From Lunularia cruciata (taxonomy: Eukaryota > Streptophyta > Marchantiopsida > Lunulariales > Lunulariaceae): a DNA stretch of 64,000 nt. A program made the position numbers and the translations under genes. Positions 23,795-36,299 of this stretch are shown here, one piece after another. The stretch covers positions 32,054,001 to 32,118,000 of the forward strand of contig OX419757.1 in NCBI GenBank assembly GCA_948567375.1, read 5' to 3'. Each line of letters begins with the position of its first letter. Positions within the stretch are counted from its first letter, which is position 1. A model generated the notes under the pieces. The model was not told the origin of the DNA, made no database searches, and saw nothing but the letters and a program-made list of their open reading frames with translations.

Positions 23795-26665
23795 AGAAAA
23801 AATGAAGGATGGGAAGACCCCATCAAGCCATACAAGGGAGAGATGAAAAAGGTAAAATGGGGCTAAGACCCAATAGAGTCTATATGAGAAATTTGCCCCA
23901 CTGCACCTAAGATACCCGAGCTATGCAAGTCATGTGGTCTACAAACAACTGGAGCATCCAAAGAAGCATCAACTAGTGTGATTGCTCTCCTATGGATGCA
24001 CCAGCCACTACCCTGTGTAGAGCAATGGACACATGTTGTCTAAAATATGCTACAAAGTATGAGAGTGAGAGTGGTACCTCTTGGCAGCTAACATGATAAG
24101 CTCTTGCACACTCCATGACAAATGTGTCAAATGCCATGTCCATTGCTCCATATAACTCCAAGCCTAGAGGAAAAAAGAGGTGGCCTCGTTGCATGCCCTT
24201 ATACTTGGAGACCTTGCGACCTACTGCTGCGCTCGCCATCTATCTAGGGGGATGAGTAATCACTCCCTCCAAAATTGTATCTCACATTGGGTTTGTAACC
24301 ACAATATTTGCTACTATCACTTGATCATCTTGGACCAAGTATAAGTTTGCTCTGACATGTGTCGTCTGCAAGGCATACAAACGATCCTTCCAAGCCAAGT
24401 ATCCACTCTCTCATGCCATAGTAGACACTATGTCCCTAATATCATCATGGGTAGTTATCCTCTGTCTTCCTAAAAGACACTATGTCATGTGGGCTATTGC
24501 TGCATCTAGTGTAGAACCACACTCACAAGTGAGAAATTAAGATGTAGATGGGTTGACCAAACCTAGGCAAAACTTCATTGCTATAGAGAAAGTAGCTGGT
24601 GCGAGTCAAAATGCCCTAATGCACGGTTGAGCTAGGATCCAAGAGCCTGCACCCTTGCCAGAGCAAGAGCAAAGATGTGTTCTAGTAGCCTGAGGAATGG
24701 ACGAGTCAACTAAGATAGAATGTAATGTATGTTTCCATTGTCGCTCCATCAAGGAAGAATATCAACCTCTAGTCCAATTTGACAATAGTGAAGCAAAAGA
24801 TGGAAAGTCTTCTTGTGCCCATGAGAATAGACTATCTCTCATCTGCCGTAATAACATTTGGAGAGAAAAGGATCCTCCCTCCGTCTCTATCACATAAGTC
24901 TTCAAGACCGGCCTATCAACAACCACAAAACAAGAGGAAAGTAGGGGTGCCAAGAGAGCACAACTACCCAAAAATGCTATAGGTGAAATCTCCTCCATAG
25001 ATAGCAAGCCAACCCTTCCACATAAGATTGGCAGATCCATCTGTCTACGTGCCAAATCCCTTGTCACACACTCAAATGTCCTCGGTCCAATAATATCACC
25101 AAAGACTCCCATAATCCTCCTATCAAAGGCTCTCAGACGTGATAGGAAGGACAAGAGGGGAGGAACTATATGTATGAGGTAGGATGGTTAGTGAGCAATA
25201 CTAGAGGAGAGTATACTAAATGCCACCTACGGATCTCCTAGTAATAAAAGGTCATCCACATGGAGAACATCCTTTGCAAGTGGAGCGTTTAAGAAGTGTG
25301 AGACAAAATCCTTAGATCCTATTGGCACTCCAAGAACATGTAGTCTATTTGTAGATGTGATACACCCCTTTGGAAGCTCAAGGTGGGGAGGATGTGATGG
25401 TGTGAGGACTGTAATGTTATAGCCTCACATCCTCCGGGTGTAGCTACTCCAAACTGATGTGGATTGAGGTGTCATCAAAAGTGAGAATGATTTTGAAGGA
25501 CAATAGTACAATTGATCAAATGTAAAAAGATCTCTCCAATAGAAATCAATCTAATGCTCCTCGTGTCCTTCTCCATCACAAGAAATTGACTAGTACTTAA
25601 CACCCAACAAATAGACATAAGAATGTCTCCTCTCAATACTATTGCAGCCACCTGAAAAAACTTGATAAAACCACTAGAAGTATCATCTGCTTGAAATCAA
25701 TCTCTAAGGTGCTCATAAACCATCCCTAACAAGCCTCTTGAGGAAAGGCAAGGGACAGTGCAAAATGCTTGTGCAAAAAGTGACCTATAAAGACATAAAA
25801 GCTGCTCAAGCTGATAATCTAAGACCTTTAGTGGTTGTCATTCTATTGCTATAGGATGTAGTGAGCATAGAGAAGAGATAATCTCATTAGTAGGACTCAT
25901 TGTAGACAAAGGATGTAGCGCTTGTGCTGCTCTACTAAACTCTCCCGCCTGACCCAATGTCCAACACCATTGTAATTGAGTGGACTTTGTGGTATCTTGT
26001 AGTGAAACCTATCTCCTAAAACGTATAGCCCTAATAGACTCCTCCTAAAGGGCCATCCAATCCTCCACTCAAAGTCAAAAAAATTTAACAGCCACCTCTC
26101 TATGCCCCGCATGTCCTCCTCTAGCATAACAAAGACACCATCAAGGGAGTAAGAAGAATAGGAACCATGCTAACTCGTCCAAGGAATCACATGCCAAACC
26201 ATCAAATGGTAGGCAAAAAGCTTGTCTAAGCTCATCATGGAGTGTGCAGGGTAGCCTATGGAATAGACGTGGACATGGAAAACTAGTCTTAAATAACCCC
26301 AAAATGCAGCCTGCCTAAGAAGCTTACCACTCCCACGACTTGATTGGTATCCCTGAAACAGTCAACAGCAGAATAGAAGAAGTGTGCGTAATCTTGAGAG
26401 TCACTACCGTTGATGTGGTTGCTTGCCTTACGTGGGCATCCTAGGTGGTCCAATCATAGTCATTGTGCATCCTTCCCACATGGGTCTTTACCGCTTGTAA
26501 GGTAAAGTGTAGATGACACACCGGGCATGGTGTATCCCAAGCCGCTCTAAGCGGCCCCACATTGGGAGGTGTAGCCATGGCTAGCACAAGGATAACAATA
26601 ATAACACATGATTCTCCACTCCATATATCTCCATACTTGCAAAAAAATAATCCCTTGCATCCCAA
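23795..26665 (-). mobile_element. Non-LTR (LINE-type) retroelement with C2H2 finger, RT core deleted
   Basis: Read on the minus strand from 26,665. The order is: a C2H2-type finger CPVCHLHFTLQAVKTH...H (about 26,500); a block with ARGGHAGHREVAVKFF (about 26,100); RT-associated blocks SSRGLLGMVYEHLRD and STRSIRLISIGE-like (about 25,700-25,540); HQFGVATPGGCEAI (about 25,415-25,460); VLGVPIGSKDFVSHF (about 25,345); and FLSRLRAFDRRIMGVF with DLPILCGRVGLLS (25,154-24,762). The C-terminal part contains VIVANIVVTNP and KYKGMQRGHLFFPLGLELYGAMD (in part), which I infer to be a restriction-like endonuclease domain. Only about 75 bp separate the GGCEA and VLGVPIG blocks, where the catalytic core with the xxDD box should be, so that core is deleted. 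Bases 23,795-23,935 are the 3' untranslated part, shared with 55.1 and 55.4 kb. Confidence 0.7.
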
Positions 26666-28619
26666 CTCACATATGAAAATACAATCTCTCCAAACCCTAA
26701 AAACTATAAACTCTCATAACTTTCAATTTCCAAAATCTCCAAAATTTCCAAACTAAATTCTCATGGAAATTAATCATGAAAACCAAGAGATTAGAAATGA
26801 AAATTCTTGAGCCATCACTCTCAACGTGTAATGATCACTCTAAACCCTAAAAAGCCTAAAAATCCTTATAACTTTGTACAAAATTTTCCATAGTCTTCAA
26901 TCTAGGTACCAATGGAACCAAAATTGAAAAAAAAAACAGAATAGACTATCCACTCAAGTGCTATAAGCAAGAAAGCACTAAGAAAGTATAAATCTTTCTT
27001 CTCACATCTCTTCCTCTCCTCTCCCATCTCCACACTCTCCTGAATTGATGCCAAATTGATGCTGAATTGATACCCATTTTAATTAGAAAGGTAGAAGAGT
27101 ATATCAAAGTAAGCAAGCATAATGTAGTTTATCATTAGAATTGATATAGACAATCTCATGTATAATGCTTGAGGATAGTAATGGTAAAATAAACAAAAAG
27201 AGATTGAAGACAAATTAGAAGAGGAATGAATGATATAACAACTAATAGAGAAATTGATAAGTTTTTGCAACTAAGTTTTACTACTATAAAAAGAAAAGAA
27301 ATAAGAGTATATTTGGGCACCATTGAATTTGTTGATTTCCACCAAAAATTTGATTTCTGGGTTGTGGTAATTCCATACAAATTAGTACTGAAATCATGTA
27401 CTCATTACTATAGCAATGGCACCAAAAATTAAATAATTAAATTTCATAAATATCCTCCTTTTGATAACCCAATGTTGATCAAAAGTAATATAATGGCAAG
27501 AAATAAATCATTCCTTTGAGGATATGGGTAAGAAATGGCAAGATTTGAAGAAAAGTATCACAATTAGTAGTTATTTATTATTACCTAGTAAACCTCTTGG
27601 GTAGGGTTTAGGGTTGAACCCTAAACCCAAAAGAGTGTAATGTAACCAATTGTGGTGCACTACGGAATATAGAAAATTAAACAATCACTTTCCTAAGAAT
27701 AAGTTTGAATTATTTCTTAAAGGTGATGATTTAGTCAACTCTAAAGAAGCTACTTCACTACAAAGACATTCAACTCCAAAGGCACTTTGCATGGGTACTA
27801 GTACTTTACTTTTTTATTTCATGTTATTTTCAATACTATAGTTCATACCTGATGCATCAAGGCATTGCTCTGCTCTTTCTAAACACTAAAGGATCATGGA
27901 CCATCATCACAAGTATGAATGATCACTATTACTCAAGCACTTTGAGGTTCTTATAACAAAGGTTCCTCACCCAAAGACATACAACCAATACTTGGAATTT
28001 TGACAAAAGTGACAAAAATATTTTAGCACTTTTGCTTTGTTTATTTATCAAAGGACTAAAGGACTTGTTTATATAGGCTTGAAACCTTAAACAATTTCTT
28101 CCTACTCCAAGCAAAAGAAATCTAACAAGGAGGTACTCCAAAGATGTTCTTTGCTCATCTTTACTACATACTACTAATCTTGTTTATGTCTTGTCTTATC
28201 TATTCATGTGTTAGTTAATTAGGCACCTTCCATATGTCAAGGAAGGTTTCAATCCTTCCTTGGAGACAACATATGACTTTGTAGTGTACAACTACTAAAA
28301 TTTATAATTATGACTCCAAAGGATACATCTTAAAATGTTTATGACTACAAAGTTCTTTGGACTACTTCTTACTCCAAAGATCCTACAACTACAAAAAAAA
28401 CTTATTTTATTAAAGTACTCTTGCAAAGAACTATATGTACCTTTACAAATCATAAAAAGAAGATGATTCTTCTCCTTGTAATTGGCTATGCCAAAGAGGT
28501 AGGTGTCATAGGTTTTGGTGAACTTATTATTTTGTATGTTGCCAAAGTCTAACTACTGGCTGATCCATCTTCTCATCTTTGTACTTCTTTCCTTCTAGCT
28601 TCTACATCTATAACTTCAA
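26666..28619. other. No gene seen; telomere-like motif inside
   Basis: Short frames only. CCCTAAA words occur singly near 26,695 and 26,845, and as an inverted pair at 27,604-27,628 (listed separately). Confidence 0.35.
27604..27628. repeat. Inverted plant telomere motifs (head to head)
   Basis: gggtttagggtt, a 1-nt spacer, then its exact reverse complement: two TTTAGGG-type words facing two CCCTAAA words. The arms are 12 bp and perfect. It fits the Arabidopsis-type telomere repeat, but it is short enough to be chance or a telo-box pair. Confidence 0.5.
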
Positions 28620-28990
28620 CTCATGATCTTCTCCATCTAACCTTGAGCTACTTCTTCTATAAGTCCCATTAATGGTCCTAAACTTCCTTGAGCTGTTTAA
28701 ACATCTTTGCTTATCCTCCTCCAAGTGGTTTTTCAAGTCTTCCACTTCCTTCTCTATCTCCTCCAACATTTGGAGTCAATTGGCTATCCTCTAATCCTTC
28801 TCCTTCTTCAACTCTTCTTCTAGCTCTTGAATTTGGGTAGCCATCTCCTTCCTATACTCAAAAATTTGTACTTCCAAAGTGACTACCCTTATCTTTGCAA
28901 TCTCCAGTTCTCCCCAAATAATTATTACTTCTTTGTCTTTGGCTTTTAATTGATCTTTGTACCCTAGTTGCATGTCTTTCTTTTTGTTTC
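28620..28990 (-). pseudogene. Coiled-coil coding fragment
   Basis: Minus-strand frame 28,973-28,791 is highly charged with heptad-like spacing (LKAKDKEVIIIWGELEIAK, then IQELEEELKKEKD). After a stop it continues to about 28,620 with LEEIEKEVEDLKNHLEEDKQ. It looks like a coiled coil. Similar charged, coiled-coil-like sequence occurs on the plus strand at 30.8-31.6 kb, suggesting transposon-derived copies. The family is not identified. Confidence 0.4.
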
Positions 28991-30503
28991 TCTTTTTCTC
29001 CTACCTCTCCTCCCTTGTTTTTAGGGAGAAGTTATACTCTTCACTTCCAAATTCTTTGGTACAAGTGTATTCACCTTTTTGGCTTCCTCTTTTTACAAGG
29101 TCTATGGTATTGACTTTAATTTGTTGCTTATTATTTTGTAATTTTCTAGATATCAATGGTGCCAATGAATCTTCAGGTAGTTTATTTTGTGTCCTTTTTT
29201 GGGTTGTTGTTTGCTAAAGAATGCACTTCAAAGAGTTCACAATAAATACCACACCACAAAGGAAGCTAGACCAAGGATGGTGTGCCAATGAGTGAAGAGA
29301 AGATATTGAGTCCACAAAGCTCTATTGGCCTATGAAGACATTAATCTTGCAAAAACTATGATGTTGGTATGGTGAATTAAATTTTATCTTCAATGTTCAA
29401 ATTTCTATCAAATCCCTCTCCAAGAAATCTCAATAGACTCACATGTGATAATTTTCACTAAAGAATGACCAAAGAATTATCCTTGTTGTATAAGTGCAAA
29501 TTAAGAACTTGAGCATGTTACTTGAGCATGGCAAATATTTTAATAGCATGATGTTTTAGTGGGGAACCAAGGACAAAAGATGAGGAAAATTGTATGGAAT
29601 CATTTGAAGATATAGGAAGTAAGCATGGGTAACCAAATAGTGAATTGATCAAGCACAATTTGAGGCAATTGGCCATCAAGAAATGGGAGATTGCAGCATA
29701 AGGCAAGTTATTGAAAAAAACTCAAGCTGACATTCTTGTTTGTGGAATTGGGATTATAGCTCAACTATTATGGCTCAAGAGATCAAAAGAGTACAATATC
29801 AAGCAAGTAACACATTATGGAGAAATCTAAAATTATGGAGAGAAGACCATTAGTGGAAGGTCCTAGAAGAAGATGAAGGTGATGTGGAAGGACACACCTT
29901 CGATACCACATACCTTGTATCAAGAAATAGAGTATACTTCAAGGAAACTACAAGCTACTTTTGCACAAGAGGGAGACCCCAAGTAATAGCTATTAGCTAT
30001 TGCCATTTCTATCATGAGATTCTTCTATTCATGCAAAACTACCTACATTATTACTAGTAAGGTGATCTTCTTGAACATGTTCTTGAGGAATATAACATTG
30101 ACAAGGCATACATATTCCATCATCACACTCAAAGGATGTTTGGATCTTTTGCAAGAAGAGTACCATATTACTTCATGCCAATTTTATTTATTTCTATGTA
30201 GGGATGTCATTGTTTGTAGATGAAGAAGAGCATAAGATGTTTGGAGATCCTTTTATCTCTATAACATATTTGGAAAATCAGCCAAGAAGATGTTTGGTTA
30301 TGACTCAAATTAGAGAAGCTAATGTTGAGTTTGTGAAGTCAAGGAAGTATATGAATGCATGAGAACTAACACTTAAGCACAAACCATAAGCAAATCATTG
30401 AGCCCTAGTAATGCCAAAGGTAGGTTAGATATTGGCAAAATCAACCTCCATATTGAGATACCAAGTGACCAAGGGCATTTGTAATTGAAGATGATGATGA
30501 TTT
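28991..30503. other. No gene seen
   Basis: Short frames only on both strands; composition resembles decayed transposon sequence. Confidence 0.3.
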
Positions 30504-31720
30504 ATGTTGGTTGTCTCATCATTAAAAGATAATCATAGTTTTCTAAGCAAGATAAACAATCAAACCCCATATCTTGCAAATGAATTACAAGTTATAGAAG
30601 AAGTACCTACTGGGATATCTTGTGTGGAATTCACCAAGACATCAACCAATCATGAACAAACCACCACAAAAAGAAGATTGTCTTGAAAGACCAAAGTCAC
30701 TCACAAAGAAGCAATACCAAAGGTGACTCCATGAGATGTGCTGGACAAAAGCATAGTTCTTACTATTTGATTTTTGAAATCTATGTTTTTGGAGTATTCA
30801 AGAGAGTGACAAGATGATTGAGTTGTTGAAGAAGATGGATTTGACTCTACATTGACGTGATGAAGAAACTAAATCCCTTGCAAGAACAATTCTCTTGTAT
30901 GATAGGGATTATCAAGGATGTTTGCAAATGTAAGAGGATGTGTCAAGGGAACAAAGAAGGAAATAGCAATGTAAAAACTGATAACCAATGGCTGCATGCT
31001 ACTAATGTGGAATTGGTTAAGGACTACCAAGAATTGAACTATTTGTACATGAAAGTTCTTGAAGAGCTTGATAAGTGAAAGAACACAAGTGCAACATCAA
31101 TTGACCAACTATAGATGAAGTTCAAAGCTATGAAGAAAGGATAAGAAGCAATAATTCTACAAAAGGTGGAGGTAGAGATACAATTGTGTACTATACAATA
31201 GAAGAAGGAAGAAGTGGTTTATTACATAACTACCAAATTGTAAGCATTCAAGACTAATGTTTGGAAATTGGAGGAACAATTAAAGAGAAGAGAGAATATT
31301 ACTCTCATATTTCCACCTAGACCAACTTCAATCCCTTTTCTTGCTAAACCTACCTATGTAGAACCATTGACACCCAAGAGAACTAATCTTGTGAGACTTG
31401 AATTAATTAGTATTTAAATGGTTGGATTTCTTTGCAAGAAGCTTATTTTAGAGGAATATATAGAGTACAATTTGTCTAAAAGAGATATCAAATTGTTAAA
31501 GCAGCTTAAGCATAATCTTATTTTGAAAAAAACACAAATTGAATAAGAAAAAGCTACTCTAGATTTAGTAGATAGAACTCAACATAGTACAATAGAAGTT
31601 AGGAGATGCTTAAAGTTAGAGTTCTTTGACTTCACTAGATGGAAATTGGTTTATTGGCAAGCAAGTATAATAACAATTTTACAATTAGTTACTTTTGTAA
31701 CAATTATAACTTATAACAAT
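30504..31720 (+). pseudogene. Degenerate coiled-coil/charged protein, unknown family
   Basis: Frames at 30,504-30,686 and 30,857-31,078, and their continuation to about 31,700 through several stops, give charged sequence with coiled-coil character (VELVKDYQELNYLYMKVLEELDK, in part; later LILEEYIEYNLSKRDIKLLKQLK, in part). A Pro-rich segment (FPPRPTSIPFLAKP) lies in between. Possibly a transposon gag-like protein; no diagnostic motif. Confidence 0.35.
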
Positions 31721-32509
31721 TTTTAGCTTTGGGCACTATTGGGTCACTTTACTATTTAAGCTTGCAAACTTGAAGTGCTTTGTATTCAATTTTATACAAG
31801 ATGAATAAGTGAAAGTGCTCCTAAGGTCTTTTTTGTTTTCAATCATTCAAAGTTTTCCATCCTTTGTAGTATATGCCATGGGATACCTTTGTAATTGGAG
31901 AATTGGACACATTATATGTTTAATCCTTGGTGTTTTCAATTCAGTTATGGAAGTTATGCCTTTAAGGAGCAAATGAGTTATTTAGTGCCAAGAATATCCA
32001 ATGGTTATGTAGATGAAGATGAACATTTCCTACAAAGAACTCTTTGGAGTAACATGTGCCTTTTAGAAAAGGTATCACATATGTTTAGTACCAAAGATTG
32101 TTTGTCCATACAACACAAATGGATTGACATCTTTGGAGCGAGTCATCATTATCAAGCATTACCCTATTTCCTTCTAAGTGGTAGTGACATATGTAATTTC
32201 TATTTCTTATGATGTGCCTTTGTGGCACCATTGCCTTCTTTTGGGAGTTGCCTTTGCTCAAGAGGTTAAACAAGAAATATTTCTCTTTGTATCTAGCCTC
32301 TTTGGACTTGTAATCTCATATGAACAACTTATTACTTACTAAAATAAAAATTCAATAGTCATTGATTATCACATAGACAAATTTTTTGGCACTACTTCCA
32401 TGAATAATTTCCTCAAGTGTGGCTAGATGCAAAGCCTCCTTGTGAGTGTAGAGATGAATGTCAAGAGCACAAGATGCTCATTGAAAATCTAACAAAGAAA
32501 ATGACACAA
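31721..32509. other. No recognisable gene
   Basis: One frame of 105 codons (31,895-32,212, +) has no recognisable motif; otherwise short frames. Confidence 0.3.
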
Positions 32510-32640
32510 GGAATAGTTGAACAAGCACACTTGTTGAAGTGTACTCCTTACTCATTAGAAAACCAATTTCAATATGTTTCAATACAATTCTTTGAAGGAT
32601 GCATGTTAGGGGTGATATATTTGCCCTAGGAGAATTGCTC
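32510..32640 (+). repeat. Inverted repeat arm 1 (partner 35,150-35,265)
   Basis: The block with ccaatttcaatatgtttcaata is present in reverse complement near 35,195-35,230. In the two copies the encoded peptides NQFQYVSI are identical. Arms of about 110-130 bp enclose about 2.5 kb that includes the tandem repeats. Confidence 0.55.
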
Positions 32641-32824
32641 TTGAAGGAGATTTCTATGAAAACAAAGGTAGGAAGAGGTAATTCATATCAAGGTTGATTG
32701 CTCCATGGATAGTAGTTAAAATAAAGCTTCATCTTGTTGGAAATTCCTTCTTAAGAGCTCTTCATAGACACCATGACAATGACAAAGAAGTTAAAACTAT
32801 TTGATTTTGCATGATTTGTAGACT

Positions 32825-33010
32825 TTGGTTTTCTTGTACTTGGATTTCTTGTACTTAGATTTCTTGTACTTGGACTTCCCGTACTTTGTTTTCTTGCACT
32901 TGATTTCTTATAGTTGGAATTCTTGTACTTTGATTTCACACACTTGATTTTCCGTACTATACTTCTAGTACTTGGACTTCTTGTACTTCACTTTCCATAC
33001 TTTTGATTTT
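32825..33010. repeat. Minisatellite, about 16-18 bp unit
   Basis: About ten imperfect copies of a unit like cttgtacttggatttc. Read on the minus strand it gives a Ser-Thr-Arg-Asn repeat peptide (frame 32,939-32,751). A shorter echo lies at 33,196-33,245. Confidence 0.75.
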
Positions 33011-34260
33011 CTCATATGGAGATGGGAAGAAGCAGTTCATGTTGGGGGTTTATTTCTTTGTGGACATTGGTCCAAAAAAAGGCATGCTTTATTTTTTTGG
33101 AATTACCTTCTCAAGAGCTTTTAATAGACACCAAGATCATGGAAAACAAAGGTCTAGAGAAGTTACAAGCATTTTGATTTCCCCAATTCATGAACTTTGA
33201 TTTTTCCCTTACTTTGTTTTCTTGTTCTTGGATTTTCCTTACATATCACTTGGCATCTAAGAGGCTACTTGCATGTCATTCATAGTCTAAATGCCTACTT
33301 GTGATGGATTAGCAGTTCTTGATTTGTAAAGTGGTACGGCCTATCCACTTGTGCAAGTGTTAGGGATTCTTAACTTGTGGAGTGGCTTGCAAATGAGGTT
33401 ATGTTGGTCATCTATTGTGGCATGGTGCTACCAAGTTTGGTTTCTAAATACTAGAAGACCAAAATCCTTGCTGAATCCACTTGGGTCTATTTGGATATAA
33501 TTGCTAATTTGGTGAGACTACTTCAAACATTCATTATTCCAAACAAAATGTTTGAGAAACACTCAAATATGCATGGTTCAACATATTTATTATACTTGGC
33601 ATATACTTAAATAATTTACAAAGTATAGTATTGGTCACAAATACATGAAAGCTATTGTGAATTTCCACATATCATCATGATCTTAAATCTCGTTCCTAAT
33701 TGTCACAAATTGCCAAATGTGTTCCTCTCCTTCTTGACAAACTTGAAATATTTATTTCTCAATCAATTCAACACAATCAATAAACCTTAATCTTGAAAAC
33801 TTCTCTCAAAACCTTGTTATGCAATCCACTCTCTTTATCTCCAATCTCATTTAACTCTTATGCACTCCATCTCAGTTTTTAATCCAACTATTGAGAATCC
33901 TTGATCACCATAATAAGAATTTCCTGTCAATCCCAATCCATAATGACCAATCCCAAAAGCCTGATCACCCCAACTAGAACCTCCTCCACTATCTAAATTT
34001 TTGCAATACTTCAAAGATTGTCATCATGAATCCTCATCCTTAGTAGTTGTGCCGCTAGGTAACACTCATCTTCTTGAGTTGTGCTCCTTGAGTCATTAAA
34101 GAACAAAAAACAACACTCATGGGCAAGCTGCTCCACTCATTAAATAAGGAACTCCAAAATCTAACACAAGTGAACTGAAAGATGCCAAGTGACATGCAAG
34201 TAGGCACCCAAGAATAGGAAACCAACATTACAAGAAGTCAAGGAAAATCAAATATAAGAA
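33011..34260. other. No gene seen
   Basis: At 33,090-33,160 is a second copy of the block at 32,735-32,790 (aagagctctt...atagacacca). Both are reverse complements of part of the 230-bp tandem unit at 34.3-35.1 kb. Nothing else is recognised. Confidence 0.4.
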
Positions 34261-35140
34261 AGCCAAATTCCCCAAAACAATGACATTAAATTGGTTGTAA
34301 CTTCCTCACCAAACTTCAATTTGCCATAATCTTGGTATCTAAATAACGCTCTTAAGAAGGTGTTTCTATGGAGATAAAGTATGCTCCATTGGATGAATAT
34401 ATAAGGAGAATCAGCTCCAATGGTAAACTGTAGGATTCATCTATGTGAATAATATTGAAAGAATCAAGGACGGAAGTCTAGTTGGGGAAATCAAAATTAG
34501 AGAAATAAGAAAGTTAAAATAGCTATATTTCTTTTCTCTAGATTTCCATTTGATACAAACTTGGTGTTGACATAAAGCTCTTAAGAAATTGCTTCCAATG
34601 GGATGAAGCATGCTCCATTTGGACCAATATATATAGAGAAATTAGCCCCAATGTGAACTATAGGATTCAACAAGAGGAATCACATTATGTGATTCACATT
34701 GCAGTGATCAAGTGTGAGTGTTCAGTCCAAGGAAATCAAAGTGCAAGAAAAAAAGTTTCAAATTGTTGTAAGTTTTTCTCTAGACCTTTTTTTCCATGAT
34801 CTTGGTGTTGATGGAGAGCTCTCAAAAGGCACTTCAAACAAGATGAAGCATGTTTCATTTAGATAATTATACATGGATAAATCAGTCCCAACATTAACTA
34901 TAGGATATAACTAAACAAATCACACTACAAGAATCAAATGCAGTAGTCTAGTCTAGGAAAATCAAAATCTACAAAATGTAGAAATTCAAATAGTTTTTAC
35001 TTCTTCTCTATACCTCTATTTGTCATAATCTTGGTGTTAACATAAAGCTCTTGAGAAGGTGCTTCATATGAATGAAGCAAGCCTTGTTTGGATAATATCT
35101 ACAAAGACAACCCAATGTGAGCTATATCTACCTTAGTTAG
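34261..35140. repeat. Tandem array of about 230-bp units, four copies
   Basis: The word cttggt followed by a shared context (taacataaagctcttaagaa-like) recurs at 34,331, 34,560, 34,801 and 35,030, giving periods of 229, 241 and 229. Each unit also carries a gatgaagcatgctcc-like block and a ccaatgtgaactatagg-like block. Copies are clearly diverged. Single inverted copies of part of the unit lie at 32.7 and 33.1 kb. Confidence 0.75.
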
Positions 35141-35149
35141 TAGATCAGC

Positions 35150-35265
35150 CCATATGAACTATCCTTAACATAACATTTATTATAGAACTTGAGAAAAAAT
35201 ATATTGAAACATATTGAAATTGGTTCCTGTATGAGTAAGCAGTCCACTTCACAACAACAGCTTGT
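35150..35265 (-). repeat. Inverted repeat arm 2 (partner 32,510-32,640)
   Basis: Reverse complement of the 32.5-kb block, joined directly to the end of the 230-bp array. Confidence 0.55.
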
Positions 35266-35324
35266 GAAGTATATATTTTGGTGGTGCATCTACACAGAGG
35301 GAGGATTATTGATGGAATTGAATG

Positions 35325-35630
35325 ATGGAGATCAAGATTTATGGGCATGAGGGAATTTTGATAGATGGAGATCAAGATTTATGAGCATGAGGGAATTCTG
35401 ATAATGATAATCATGCATTCTCAAAATCTGTTTATAGATGGAAATAGATAGTCACAAGAGTGAAAGGAGATTTAAGACGAAGAGAGTGGATGGTAGATTG
35501 GGGATTTGATGGTAATGATAATGATAATCATGCATTCTCAAAATCTGGTTTATAGATGGAAATAGAGACTCACAAGAGTGAAAGGAGATTTGAGACAAAG
35601 AGAGTGGATGGTAGATTGGGGATTGATCAA
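35325..35630. repeat. Two adjacent tandem duplications (about 40 bp and about 117 bp units)
   Basis: The unit gatggagatcaagatttatg occurs twice, about 40 bp apart, near 35,325-35,400. A longer unit beginning gataatcatgcattctc at 35,406 recurs at 35,523, and the copies are nearly identical over about 100 bp, so the duplication looks recent. Confidence 0.75.
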
Positions 35631-36299
35631 TGTGATTGATTGAGACAAGGCAAGGAAGAAGGTTTCAAGAAGTAGATTTAGATAGAACTTTCAAGATTGA
35701 CAAGAAGCAATGATAGAGTTTTAGATTGATAAGGAGTGAGATATGGTACCCACATTTTATGTTTTTTCTTCAATTTTTAGAGTATGAAGTGATATTTGGA
35801 GTAGAAAAGACCATGAGATGTAAGAACAAGGTGGATTTGAATCTGAAGTAGGAAATCCAATCCAAGCCAAGGAAGTTGACTTTGTATTGGAGTGAAATAT
35901 GACTTGGATCAGACTAGGAAGGATGGAAGATCCAAATTGTGGATACTTGGATTGAGGTCAAGTGAGGATACTTCACCTTGGGATGATAATACCCAATCCG
36001 ACAATCATCAATTGCAAATTTGACTCAGGCTGTACCAACCAAGAAAGGATGCACTTCAAAATGGCTACCTCATGCAAGCTTATATTCAAAAGTGACAAGA
36101 GTAAATTTATGGCATGAGGCATGATTTTGACTGACTTTTGACTAAAGAATGATTGCAACTTGGAGAATTATCAAATCAAGACTTAGCATGGAGAATTTTG
36201 CAATGTTGAATCAAGTTCTAACAACTATTCTATCATTTCTATTCATCCACAAAAGTATCAAAAATAAATTGGAAAATTGCAAATACCCATTACAACATA
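35631..36299. other. No gene seen
   Basis: Short frames only; no motifs. Confidence 0.3.

Noticed and set aside
23795-23935. Resemblance of the ggatgggaagacc block to 5S rRNA
   Set aside because: Only a few words agree, and the block is explained as the 3' untranslated part of the non-LTR element.
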